NCBI GenBank assembly: GCA_036960485.1
Contig: JBALXS010000008.1
Span: forward strand, 15,502-79,501
Length of the DNA stretch: 64,000 nt
Direction of reading: 5' to 3'
Origin: Rs1 sp036960485
GTDB lineage: Bacteria > Pseudomonadota > Gammaproteobacteria > Pseudomonadales > Balneatricaceae
Within the stretch, counting starts at the first letter, position 1, and every line of letters starts with the position of its first letter. Position numbers and translations under genes: made by a program. Below, one piece after another: positions 1 through 8,808 of this stretch. The notes under the pieces were generated by a model that did not search any database, was not told the origin of the DNA, and was given only the letters and a program-made list of their open reading frames with translations.

Positions 1-2166
1 TAGTAATAGCTCTGCATCTTCCCCATCATCTGGGAACAAAGTGATCCCCAAACTGGCGTCAAGCGATATATTGTTTAGCCCCGCTGTAAAAGGTTTTTCT
101 GAACACTCCAAAATCTGTTCAGCTAAACTAGCTGATTCAATACAATCTTGCACATGTGATTGGATCATTAAAAATTTATTGCCGCTTAAACGACCAACCA
201 ACTGATGTTCACGTAATGAACTTTTAAGACGCAGCGCAAATATACGTAAAATATCATCGCCTGTTTGATGTCCGTAAACATTATTGATCGTTTTGAAATC
301 GTTGATATATATTGATATAACGGCAATTTGACCAGTACCAATTTGCGCTTCAGTGATTTTTTGATTTAAACGATCCAGAGTGAGAAAACGATTAGGTAAA
401 TCGGTTAACTTATCGTAATTTGCATTGTAGATTAGTTGCGAGGTGCGCAGTTTCACTTTCCTATTAAGGATGATATTCCATATCATTACCGCTAATACTA
501 GCAAGGCTGCAATGCCGATGATTTTCCAAATTAATCGAGCGCTCATTCCCGGGTTATAATCTATTGATAACCATTTTTCAGAAATCACTTTTTTCTGTCG
601 TCCACTAATGCTGTTTAAGCCCTTTTGTAATATAGAGATAAGTTCTGGCCAATCTTTACGCACACCAAAACGTAAGCCTTGTATTTCTGTAGATGCCGGT
701 GCTGCTATTTTTAAATTGGTTAAGTTGAGCTTTCTAATCCAATAAGTAACAGCCGCCACGTTACCAACATAAGCATCGGCTTTGCCACTAGAAACAGCTA
801 GTAATGATTGCTTTAAATCCGCATACAACACCGGATCTATATCTGAGTTTTGTATTAAAAACTCATAGTGGGAAGTATTTTTTTGCGCCGCGACTATTTT
901 TTCACCCAAGTCATTTAAGCCACTGATAAAAGGCATCTCGACTCGAGTAACAATTACACGATAAAAGTTTAGGTAAGGCAGAGTAAAAGATAAAAATTTA
1001 CTGCGTTGCGCGGTTATACTAACGACAGGTAAAACATCAAGTTCTTTCTTTTTTATCTTATTGACCACTTCAGTCCAACTTAAATTATCACTCACTCGCA
1101 TATTGAGTTTTAAGCGCTGGTTAAGCAATTTGATATAATCTGAAGCCATGCCTTTATATCGTTGTTCATCAACATATTCAAACGGTGCATATTCGGGATC
1201 AACACCTAAACGAATGTCTGGATGGGCTTTTATCCAGCTAAGTTCCATGGGGGTCAATTCAATCTCCGCCAGCTCTTCCATATCGTCCATAGGTAGCCAT
1301 TTGCTCCTAATCTTTTGATATTGTGCTTCAGTTATCGACGCCAAGGCTTTATCTAGAATAGTAGAGAGTAACGGTAGGTCGTTTCTTATAGCGATCCGCT
1401 CATTAGCCGTATCTCTATCGTAAATAGCAGCGTACTTTAAATTAGTTAACAAGTACTTATTACGTAAGAAGTGACCCGCACCAAAGAAGGTTATGGCGAT
1501 ATCCGCTTCGCCAACTGAAACGGCATTGAGCGCATCTAGTATGGTATCGAAGTACAACAGTGTGATGGTGGGATAGTTTTCGATTAACTTACTTTTGTAG
1601 TGGTAGCTTTTAACCAGTGCCACTGTTTTATTTTTAATATCAGCTTTATCATTTATGCTTGTGTCATCTTCCCGAGATATAATCACTTGTGACTTAAACA
1701 CATAAGGTTGAGTAAAATTAAACCACTGTAATCGATCCTGATTTTCCACCATGCTAGCGACAACATCTATTTCATGCGCTCTGGCGGCCGCATATACTTG
1801 TTCCCACATATATTGAGGATAAACGCTAAAAGACAAACCTGTTTTGTTAGCTAAGATCTTAAATAAATCAACAGAGTAGCCTTCTAATTGCTGTTCGTTG
1901 TTGATAAAACTATAAGGTGGGGAGTGACCATCATAGCCGATAATTACTTCGTTATGCTCCTGTATCCACTGATGCTCTGCAGCGGACAAGGTTAAACCTA
2001 CGCTTTCTTGCGCGTTCGTTGAAGTAGATACTGCCAATACAATAAATACTATCAGTGTCAATTTGTAACAAGATGCGGCACGTGACAAACAATGCTTAAA
2101 ATTTAATCTTCGAAAAGAACATAAATCGATGAAAAAGCCAAGCAAACCATCTTTGATTATAGGCAT
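1..2166 (-). CDS. Membrane sensor: two periplasmic SBP_bac_3 domains, TM segment, degenerate GGDEF domain (3' end outside window)
   Basis: The frame is open from an ATG at 2166 through the left edge, so the C-terminus is missing. GGAG seven bases upstream supports the start. An N-terminal hydrophobic stretch (about residues 35-50) is followed by two tandem family-3 solute-binding domains: 'VIIGYDGHSPPYSFINNEQQ' opens the first, 'IRLGVDPEYAPFEYV' the second. A transmembrane helix follows at about residue 540, then a GGDEF-like domain ('NYDKLTDLPNR', 'NVYGHQTGDDILR'). Near residue 660 the active-site motif reads SGNKF instead of GGDEF, and the inhibitory RxxD is also lost, so this domain should not make c-di-GMP. 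An EAL domain may follow beyond position 1. Likely role: sensing a small ligand such as an amino acid in the periplasm and passing the signal to c-di-GMP metabolism. Ligand unknown. Confidence 0.85.
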   Translation of the reverse strand, partial: MPIIKDGLLGFFIDLCSFRRLNFKHCLSRAASCYKLTLIVFIVLAVSTSTNAQESVGLTLSAAEHQWIQEHNEVIIGYDGHSPPYSFINNEQQLEGYSVDLFKILANKTGLSFSVYPQYMWEQVYAAARAHEIDVVASMVENQDRLQWFNFTQPYVFKSQVIISREDDTSINDKADIKNKTVALVKSYHYKSKLIENYPTITLLYFDTILDALNAVSVGEADIAITFFGAGHFLRNKYLLTNLKYAAIYDRDTANERIAIRNDLPLLSTILDKALASITEAQYQKIRSKWLPMDDMEELAEIELTPMELSWIKAHPDIRLGVDPEYAPFEYVDEQRYKGMASDYIKLLNQRLKLNMRVSDNLSWTEVVNKIKKKELDVLPVVSITAQRSKFLSFTLPYLNFYRVIVTRVEMPFISGLNDLGEKIVAAQKNTSHYEFLIQNSDIDPVLYADLKQSLLAVSSGKADAYVGNVAAVTYWIRKLNLTNLKIAAPASTEIQGLRFGVRKDWPELISILQKGLNSISGRQKKVISEKWLSIDYNPGMSARLIWKIIGIAALLVLAVMIWNIILNRKVKLRTSQLIYNANYDKLTDLPNRFLTLDRLNQKITEAQIGTGQIAVISIYINDFKTINNVYGHQTGDDILRIFALRLKSSLREHQLVGRLSGNKFLMIQSHVQDCIESASLAEQILECSEKPFTAGLNNISLDASLGITLFPDDGEDAELLL

Positions 2167-2315
2167 TTAAAGGCTCCGTGGTATAAAAACAAGTTTTTGG
2201 TTTTTAAAAACACCACCAAATTTATTGGAATAAAACTTGTTATAATTAGCATGCATGCTCCACAAAATTAAGGCGTGCCCAGAAATCGTGGAAGATGATT
2301 GTAAGGAATAGAGCC

Positions 2316-2573
2316 TTAAGTAGTAGTAGTGTATTTGTAATAGATATCCCATTCGGAATCCGTCATATCACTACTAATTTTTATATCTTCAATAAGAATT
2401 AAAAACTCAATAATTTCAGGATAAGATGTATTGGAATGTCTAGATAGTCTATCTAAAGCTTTTTGCGCTTCAGCACTTACCGACGTGCTAACGTCATACA
2501 CTATGCTTTCAAGAGAGGATAAATTGCGAGTTCTTTCATCAGAGCAAATCAGCGGCTCCGTTTTATTTGTCAT
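2316..2573 (-). CDS. Small hypothetical protein, 85 aa
   Basis: An AAGGA ribosome-binding site lies seven bases before the ATG, which is the main reason to believe the frame. The product is hydrophilic and acidic, with a central helix-like stretch ('SAEAQKALDRLSRHSNTSYPEIIEFLILIEDI') shortened here to its sense: a predicted soluble, probably helical protein ending in four threonines. There is no signal peptide or membrane segment, and I recognise no family. It lies upstream of the sensor gene on the same strand, 149 bases away, so it could be co-transcribed with it. Confidence 0.5.
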   Translation of the reverse strand: MTNKTEPLICSDERTRNLSSLESIVYDVSTSVSAEAQKALDRLSRHSNTSYPEIIEFLILIEDIKISSDMTDSEWDIYYKYTTTT

Positions 2574-2929
2574 AAAAAATTCCTTTTTAAATGCGCTTCC
2601 TTTTTAATCCGCAGTAAATAGATAACAAAATTAGCGCGATTCAGCAACTTTTCGTAGTGATATTCTCAATAATTCCCTTTTTTAACCTATATTTAGGTAG
2701 TAGCCTTAGATTACTCATTGTTAAAGCTAAAAGCTTTATTTCTAAACACCATTTAGCCCACCGCAGTGCTAACGAGCAGTTAAAGCAGGAGAATAATATT
2801 GGAAAACAAGACAGCACTGTCAATAGCTAGTTATTTAGAGTTTTTGGGGAAAGGTCATGTATTTAGAAGCTGCTGTATAACAACCAGTATGATTAATTTA
2901 ACAGCAACTCAAGGCATTTTATAGGTACA
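2574..2929. other. Intergenic stretch without a recognisable gene
   Basis: About 350 bases between the small hypothetical gene and the terminator after mmsA. It should hold the promoter of the minus-strand genes to its left. A 60-codon minus-strand frame at 2641-2823 has no ribosome-binding site and no recognisable features, so I do not call it. I see no RNA gene or repeat. Confidence 0.5.
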
Positions 2930-2956
2930 AAAAAACCAGCACTAGGCTGGTTTTTT
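2930..2956. terminator. Rho-independent terminator after mmsA
   Basis: An 11-base perfect inverted repeat (AAAAAACCAGC / GCTGGTTTTTT) with a five-base loop. Because the arms carry A and T runs, it can work on both strands. It lies 15 bases downstream of the mmsA stop codon. Confidence 0.85.
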
Positions 2957-2971
2957 GTATCTAAATATTAC

Positions 2972-4462
2972 TTATGAAGGGAATGCAAACTGTGCACCTT
3001 CACGAACACCCGCTGAAGGCCAGCGCTGTGTAATGGTTTTACGCTTAGTATAGAAACGTACTGAATCAGGACCATACGCCGCTAGATCGCCAAACAATGA
3101 ACGCTTCCAACCACCAAAGCTGTGGTATGAAACAGGTACGGGTAACGGTACGTTAATACCTACCATGCCCACTTTAATATTATCACTGAAGTAACGCGCC
3201 GCTTCGCCATCACGGGTAAAGATGCAAGTGCCGTTACCGTATTCGTGGCTATCAATTAGCTCCATTGCTTCTTGCATTGTGTTAACACGTACCACAACCA
3301 ATACAGGGCCAAAGATTTCTTCTTTATAGCTAACCATTTCAGGGGTTACATTATCAATCAATGTACCGCCAACGAAGTATCCGTTAGCATAACCTTCAAC
3401 GACTGGGTTACGTCCATCAACAACGATTTTAGCACCATCATTTTCAGCGCCAGTGATGTAGCCATTTACCTTTTCTTTATGTGCTTTAGTGATAACAGGA
3501 CCGAAATCGTTTGAACTATCGCTAAAAGCACCCACTTTTAAGCTAGCCATGCCAACGGTTATCTTTTCTATTAACAGATCAGCCGCTTGATCGCCTACCG
3601 CTACAACACAAGAAAGTGCCATGCAACGCTCGCCTGATGAGCCAAAAGCCGCACCTATTAATGCTTGTGCTGCGTTATCCATATCAGCATCTGGCATGAT
3701 GATGGCGTGGTTTTTAGCGCCGCCTAGTGCTTGGCAACGCTTGCCATTAGCACTAGCTGTTGCGTAAATGTATTCAGCAATAGGGGTTGAACCTACAAAG
3801 CTGACTGCCATTACATCTGGGTTAGTGAGTAGTGTATCAACCGCTACTTTATCACCGTTAACCACGTTCATTACGCCAGCAGGTAAACCTGCATCTAATA
3901 AAAGCTGTGCAATAAACATAGTAGATGAAGGATCACGCTCAGATGGCTTTAAGATGAAGCAGTTGCCACATACAATAGCCATTGGGTACATCCATAAAGG
4001 TACCATTGCAGGGAAGTTGAAAGGTGTAATACCTGCCACAACGCCTAATGGCTGAAACTCACTCCATGAATCGATGTTAGGGCCAACATTTTTACTGTGC
4101 TCGCCTTTTAATAACTCTGGTGCGTAACAAGCATATTCAACGTTTTCGATACCACGTTGTAGCTCACCCATTGCATCGTGTGAAATTTTACCGTGTTCTT
4201 CGCCAATTAATTCGCAAATTTTGTCAGCATTTTCTTCTAGTAACTGCTTAAACTTAAACATTACTCGAGCACGCTTAGCAACAGGTGTATTGCGCCATGC
4301 AGGGAAAGCTGCTTGTGCTGCTGCAATCGCCTGCTCAACTGTTTCTTGACTAGCTAGTGCAACTTGCTTGCTTACTTCGCCTGTTGATGGATTAAATACA
4401 TCTTGAGAACGGCCGCTGTCACTGACATCCAAACCGTTAATCATGTGTCCTAATGTGTTCAT
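2972..4462 (-). CDS. mmsA: Methylmalonate/malonate-semialdehyde dehydrogenase (CoA-acylating)
   Basis: 496-residue ALDH-superfamily enzyme, the usual MmsA length. It oxidises malonate semialdehyde (or methylmalonate semialdehyde) with NAD and CoA to acetyl-CoA (or propionyl-CoA) plus CO2. The catalytic cysteine is Cys280 in 'GSSGERCMAL'; 'GVVAGITPFNFPAMVPLWM' and 'FGPVLVV' are typical of the MmsA branch. An ATG four codons upstream (4474) also exists, but that codon overlaps the Shine-Dalgarno GAGG serving the ATG at 4462 (six-base spacing), so 4462 is preferred. Next to an omega-aminotransferase and pyrimidine genes, the likely substrate is malonate semialdehyde from beta-alanine; valine catabolism is also possible. 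Confidence 0.93.
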   Translation of the reverse strand: MNTLGHMINGLDVSDSGRSQDVFNPSTGEVSKQVALASQETVEQAIAAAQAAFPAWRNTPVAKRARVMFKFKQLLEENADKICELIGEEHGKISHDAMGELQRGIENVEYACYAPELLKGEHSKNVGPNIDSWSEFQPLGVVAGITPFNFPAMVPLWMYPMAIVCGNCFILKPSERDPSSTMFIAQLLLDAGLPAGVMNVVNGDKVAVDTLLTNPDVMAVSFVGSTPIAEYIYATASANGKRCQALGGAKNHAIIMPDADMDNAAQALIGAAFGSSGERCMALSCVVAVGDQAADLLIEKITVGMASLKVGAFSDSSNDFGPVITKAHKEKVNGYITGAENDGAKIVVDGRNPVVEGYANGYFVGGTLIDNVTPEMVSYKEEIFGPVLVVVRVNTMQEAMELIDSHEYGNGTCIFTRDGEAARYFSDNIKVGMVGINVPLPVPVSYHSFGGWKRSLFGDLAAYGPDSVRFYTKRKTITQRWPSAGVREGAQFAFPS

Positions 4463-4763
4463 TTTAAACCTCATGTTTCTTTAAAGCTTATAGTAGCTTC
4501 ATTAATTGAGTAAGCTTTGCCATCCCGCTATACAAGATTCGCAAACAAGCTTATTTAACCTTACTACCAGTTAGCTCGCCTTAAGTTTCAGCAATGATAA
4601 GTACTGCTTAAACAAAAGCGTTATCAATATCGGTAGCTCATATTCTTAAATACCCAGTTTTATAATAGTAGTTACTAGGCAAGTATAAATTAATACCTCA
4701 AAATAATAAATGTATTCCAAATTAAAATAAAATAGAATATTTGATTTATTATGAGAAATTAAT
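4463..4763. other. Intergenic stretch between the aminotransferase gene and mmsA
   Basis: About 300 AT-rich bases. Both neighbours run on the minus strand, so it may hold a separate mmsA promoter. I see no gene or clear hairpin. Confidence 0.4.
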
Positions 4764-6107
4764 CTACTTTAATTCTCTTATCGACTCGCCTATGGCGTTA
4801 ATTACATTGTCGATCTCTTCACGCTCAACAATAAATGGTAAGCCTAACTGGATAGTATCACCGCCATAGCGCACGTAATAACCTTTTTCCCAACACTTCA
4901 TGGCTATTTCATAGGGCCTTCTTGCCGGCTCACCTGGATATGACTCTATTTGTAACGCTCCGGCTAAACCATAATTACGGATATCCGTAATATATTCGGT
5001 GCCTTTTAAGCTATGTAGCGCATCTTCAAAGATTGGGCTCATCTGCTTAACACGCGGTACTAGTTGCTCGTTTTTCAGTATATCCAAAGAAGCGAGTGCA
5101 GCGGCACAAGCAACAGGATGACCTGAATAAGTGTAACCATGTGGCAGCTCAATAGCGCCTTCAGGACCTGAGTTATCCATAAAGGTTTGGTAGATTTCTG
5201 AACTTGCAATCACCGCGCCCATCGGCACAGCACCATTGGTCAACTGCTTAGCAACGTTTAATAAATCGGGTGTAACGCCAAATTCTTCAGCGCCAGTGTT
5301 AGAACCCATGCGGCCAAAACCGGTAATTACTTCATCAAAAATCAATAGAATACTGTGTTGATCACAGATTTCACGTAAACGCTTTAGGTAGCCAACAGGT
5401 GGTGGTATAACCCCTGCAGAACCCGCTAATGGCTCAATAATCACCGCTGCAATGTTTGATGCATCGTGCAATGCAATAAGTTCAAGTAGCTCATCTGCTT
5501 TATCAGCACCGGTTTCAGGCATGCCGCGGGTAAAAGCATTTTCTTTAAGCAAAGTGTGCGGCAAGTGATCACAATCAACACCTTGTCCGAATAATGTCCG
5601 GTTAGCGCCAATTCCACCTAAGCTAAACCCACCAAAATTAACACCGTGGTAGCCTTTAGAGCGCCCTATTAGCTTGGTTTTAGTTGCCATGCCTTTCTTG
5701 CGCCAATATGCTCGGGCAATTTTTAGCGAAGTATCAGCCGCTTCTGAGCCTGAATCAGTATAGAACACATAATCCAGCCCTTTTGGCATTAATTCTTTAA
5801 TACGGTTAGCTAGTTCAAATGCCTTTGGATGCGCGTATTGAAATGCCGGTGCGTAATCTAACTGGCGTAATTGTTTAGAAACAGCATCCGCTATTTCAAC
5901 TCTGCTGTGACCTGCGCCACAAGTCCAAAGCCCTGATAAACCATCAAAAACTTTACGGCCTGTTGAATCAGTCAAATAACTGCCTTGACCTTCAACTATG
6001 ATGCGTGGATCCGCTTTGAATTGGCGGTTAGCCGTATAAGGCATCCAGTAAGCTTCCATCTCTTGACGAGACATTCCAGCAGATTTTTGTAAATCGTATT
6101 CAGACAT
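4764..6107 (-). CDS. Omega-amino acid:pyruvate aminotransferase (beta-alanine--pyruvate transaminase)
   Basis: 447-residue class III PLP-dependent aminotransferase, cytoplasmic. It would transfer the amino group of beta-alanine to pyruvate, giving malonate semialdehyde and alanine. The cofactor Asp258 is in 'FDEVITGFGR' and the Schiff-base Lys287 in 'NVAKQLTNGAVPMG'. 'MPYTANRQFK' near the N-terminus is typical of the beta-alanine:pyruvate subgroup. A GTG at 6119 is in frame, but GAGG sits six bases before the ATG at 6107, so that ATG is chosen. It precedes mmsA on the same strand, matching substrate to product, and is divergent from a LysR gene that may control it. Confidence 0.92.
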   Translation of the reverse strand: MSEYDLQKSAGMSRQEMEAYWMPYTANRQFKADPRIIVEGQGSYLTDSTGRKVFDGLSGLWTCGAGHSRVEIADAVSKQLRQLDYAPAFQYAHPKAFELANRIKELMPKGLDYVFYTDSGSEAADTSLKIARAYWRKKGMATKTKLIGRSKGYHGVNFGGFSLGGIGANRTLFGQGVDCDHLPHTLLKENAFTRGMPETGADKADELLELIALHDASNIAAVIIEPLAGSAGVIPPPVGYLKRLREICDQHSILLIFDEVITGFGRMGSNTGAEEFGVTPDLLNVAKQLTNGAVPMGAVIASSEIYQTFMDNSGPEGAIELPHGYTYSGHPVACAAALASLDILKNEQLVPRVKQMSPIFEDALHSLKGTEYITDIRNYGLAGALQIESYPGEPARRPYEIAMKCWEKGYYVRYGGDTIQLGLPFIVEREEIDNVINAIGESIRELK

Positions 6108-6346
6108 GGTGTTCCTCACATCGTTAATTATTCATGTTATTTGCAGTTTGCACTGAATTTTACTAACAAAAAATGTAAAATTACTTATATTCAGATAACT
6201 ATTTACTAACCTAAGAGTAAGCTTATTATATTTAGTTCTCAGGTTGGAATGCATCTTTCAGTGAAGCCGCTTGAGGGATTTAAGTGCATCATAAAATTTT
6301 CTGGACAAACAGTGTTTTTAACATCTTATAATTTAAGGAATTTGTC

Positions 6347-7288
6347 ATGGCTAAAACACCCAAAGCGCGCCAAAAAGGTTTATCGGGGCGTTTAGCTGAT
6401 ACCGATATTCGCTTACTTAAAATTTTTAAAGCGGTGGTTGAATGTGGAGGTTTCACCACCGCGGAGGTTGAGTTAAATATATCGCGCGCGGCCATTAGCA
6501 TCGCGATGAGCGATTTAGAACACCGTTTATCGCTAAAGCTCTGCCAGCGCGGGCGTAGTGGTTTCTCTATGACTGATCAGGGCACTGAAGTTTATCAGGC
6601 CACATTACAGTTATTTTCAGCGCTTGAGAATTTTCGCACCCAAGTTAACAGCATCCACCAGCAGCTCAAAGGGGAGCTCAACATTGGCATCACTGACACG
6701 CTCGTCACTATGCCGAAAATGAAGATCACCCAAGCTTTGAGTAATTTAAAACAGCGCGGCCCTGAAGTAAAAATCAACATTCGTATGGTGCCACCGGGCG
6801 AAATCGAGATGGCGGTACTCGATGGCAAGCTGCATACCGGCGTCATCCCTGTTTCCAAGAAGCTGCCAGGCTTAGAATACCTTTCTTTATACAACGAGGA
6901 ATCTCAGCTTTATTGCTCAGATACCCACCCGCTGTTCGCTTTATTTGATAGTGAGTTGAGCGTGAGTTTAATTGAACAACATGAAGCTGTTCTGCCTGCA
7001 TATGCACAATCTGCCAGTATTAAAACGCTTTTCCAACGCCTTCAAGGTACAGCGACTGCAACAGACAGAGAGGGTATCGCTTTTTTAATTCTTACAGGCC
7101 ACTACATTGGCTATCTACCGACGCATTTTGCAGAACGTTGGGTATTACAAGGAAAGCTGCGCCCGTTATTGTCCAAGCAGCTCAATTTTAAAACACCCAT
7201 TGCGGCTATTAGCCGCAAGGGAGCCGCTTCTAATCTAGTCCTTAATTGCTATTTACAGCAGCTAGAAAGCACTGGTATTTCGTATTGA
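6347..7288 (+). CDS. LysR-family regulator, probably of the pyrimidine/beta-alanine cluster
   Basis: 313 residues. A winged helix-turn-helix occupies about residues 20-80 ('LLKIFKAVVECGGFTTAEVE', 'RAAISIAMSDLEHRL') and a LysR substrate-binding domain fills the rest. AAGGA seven bases before the ATG supports the start. The N-terminus is basic and about 20 residues longer than usual. It is divergent from the aminotransferase-mmsA pair and upstream of the beta-ureidopropionase, permease and dihydropyrimidinase genes, so it is the natural candidate regulator of both arms. The inducer is not known; a pathway intermediate such as beta-alanine or a dihydropyrimidine is a guess. Confidence 0.88.
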   Translation: MAKTPKARQKGLSGRLADTDIRLLKIFKAVVECGGFTTAEVELNISRAAISIAMSDLEHRLSLKLCQRGRSGFSMTDQGTEVYQATLQLFSALENFRTQVNSIHQQLKGELNIGITDTLVTMPKMKITQALSNLKQRGPEVKINIRMVPPGEIEMAVLDGKLHTGVIPVSKKLPGLEYLSLYNEESQLYCSDTHPLFALFDSELSVSLIEQHEAVLPAYAQSASIKTLFQRLQGTATATDREGIAFLILTGHYIGYLPTHFAERWVLQGKLRPLLSKQLNFKTPIAAISRKGAASNLVLNCYLQQLESTGISY

Positions 7289-7837
7289 AAGAAGCGTTGA
7301 AAATAGCTGCATTTTCATATATATATTTTCCCTATCCAGTTGAGCAAAATCAAGTTGATTAAATTTTTTACATATTTAGCTTGCGATCTGTATTTTTCCA
7401 TCATAATATTTACCTAATGGTAAAAAAAATAATTCTAACAACTTACTCACTGTAATTTACGCTTATAGAAGATTAATTATAGATTAATCTGAGCCGTATT
7501 TTGTAGATAGGGAATGCTCAATGCCTGCATACCAAAGCAGTTTTAGATATCTTTTAGTTAAACAAAAGATACAGCTATGCCTTCAAGAAGCTCTTTTACG
7601 CACTCGAAGTGTTTCGTTACAATTTTTTTTTACTCCGCTATGGTTAATTAAAAAAATAAAATTTTATCACTTAAATCTTCCTGTAAAAGCGATGTTAGTA
7701 ACATTGTATTCAACGCTGACGTATTAAAGTTCAGGCTGGTAAAGCGGTTTTAGCGCTCAACGCTGCTTTTACTCTTCTTTTTAGCCAGTACTTTTTTATA
7801 GCATTGTTGATACCAGGATTTAATTAGAGGCAAAGTA
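7289..7837. other. Long AT-rich leader before the beta-ureidopropionase gene
   Basis: About 550 bases. It contains the dyad at 7470-7490 and presumably the promoter of the catabolic genes. A 68-codon frame at 7521-7727 has low-complexity, AT-driven composition and is not called. A weak hairpin around AGCG/CGCT lies near 7752-7765. No RNA gene is recognisable. Confidence 0.5.
7470..7490. promoter_or_regulatory. Dyad AGATTAAT-N5-ATTAATCT, possible LysR operator
   Basis: Perfect eight-base arms with a five-base spacer in the leader of the pyrimidine catabolic genes. LysR proteins bind dyads of about this size, but the AT-rich setting makes a chance match plausible. Confidence 0.3.
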
Positions 7838-8710
7838 ATGAATAAACTCAAATGCGGCTTAATTCAAATGTCACTCAAAGGGAGCACGAGTGAATCCACG
7901 GATTCCATTAGAGATAAAATGATTGACGCACATATTCCGCTTATTCAGGAAGCTGCAGATCAAGGGGTGCAAGTACTTTGCTTTCAAGAAGTTTTTACTA
8001 CGCCATACTTTTGCCCAAGCCAAGATAAAAAATGGTATGCAAGCGCTGAGAAAATCCCCGGCGGCCACACTGTCACTTTAATGCAAGAGCAAGCAAAGAA
8101 GCACAATATGGTCATCGTGGTACCTATCTATGAAGAGGATTTACCAGGCGTTTTTTACAATACTGCCGCAGTAATTGATGCAGATGGAAGCTACTTAGGT
8201 AAATATCGAAAGTCACATATCCCTGATACAGCACCCGGCTTTTGGGAAAAGCTTTACTTCAAGCCTGGCAATACCGGCTATCCCGTTTTTGATACTCAAT
8301 ACTGCAAGCTAGGAGTTTATATTTGCTATGATCGCCATTTCCCTGAAGGCTGGCGTGCGCTAGCACTCAATGGCGCCGAATACATTGTTAATCCTTCTGC
8401 TACCGTTATGGGTAAAAGTAAATACTTATGGGAGCTTGAACAACCGGCTTCTGCCGCGGCTAACGGCGTATTTATTGGCGCAATAAACCGTGTGGGTAGA
8501 GAGCAGCCTTGGGATACGCAGATGGGTGAATTCTATGGCTCTAGTTATATCGTGAATCCTTTGGGCCAAATTGAGGCACAAGCCAGTGCTGATCAGGATG
8601 AGCTATTAGTACACCAAATCGATTTAGACATGATCAAAGAAGTGCGTACAGGCTGGCAGTTCTTTCGTGATCGTCGCCCAGAAACATATGACGATTTAAC
8701 CCGTCCTTAA
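7838..8710 (+). CDS. Nitrilase-type beta-ureidopropionase (N-carbamoyl-beta-alanine amidohydrolase)
   Basis: 290-residue carbon-nitrogen hydrolase. It would hydrolyse N-carbamoyl-beta-alanine to beta-alanine, CO2 and ammonia. The Glu-Lys-Cys triad is visible: Glu51 in 'CFQEVF', Lys125 in 'KYRKSHIP', Cys163 in 'VYICYDRHFPE'. 'VNPSAT', 'LWELE', 'AINRVG' and 'FYGSSYIVNP' resemble eukaryotic-type beta-ureidopropionase more than N-carbamoylputrescine amidase, the main alternative. GAGG seven bases before the ATG supports the start. It is followed on the same strand by an NCS1 permease and a dihydropyrimidinase, which fits the second-to-last step of reductive pyrimidine breakdown. Confidence 0.87.
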   Translation: MNKLKCGLIQMSLKGSTSESTDSIRDKMIDAHIPLIQEAADQGVQVLCFQEVFTTPYFCPSQDKKWYASAEKIPGGHTVTLMQEQAKKHNMVIVVPIYEEDLPGVFYNTAAVIDADGSYLGKYRKSHIPDTAPGFWEKLYFKPGNTGYPVFDTQYCKLGVYICYDRHFPEGWRALALNGAEYIVNPSATVMGKSKYLWELEQPASAAANGVFIGAINRVGREQPWDTQMGEFYGSSYIVNPLGQIEAQASADQDELLVHQIDLDMIKEVRTGWQFFRDRRPETYDDLTRP

Positions 8711-8808
8711 ATATTTTTGGGAGATATGTTTTAGATCCGACATATTTCCTTTTTTAATTCTAATGTTCAGCTAAAAATAAAAACCATAATAATTAAAAGG
8801 TATTAATA

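Noticed and set aside
7521..7727. 68-codon plus-strand frame
   Set aside because: AT-driven composition, no convincing ribosome-binding site and no protein-like pattern.
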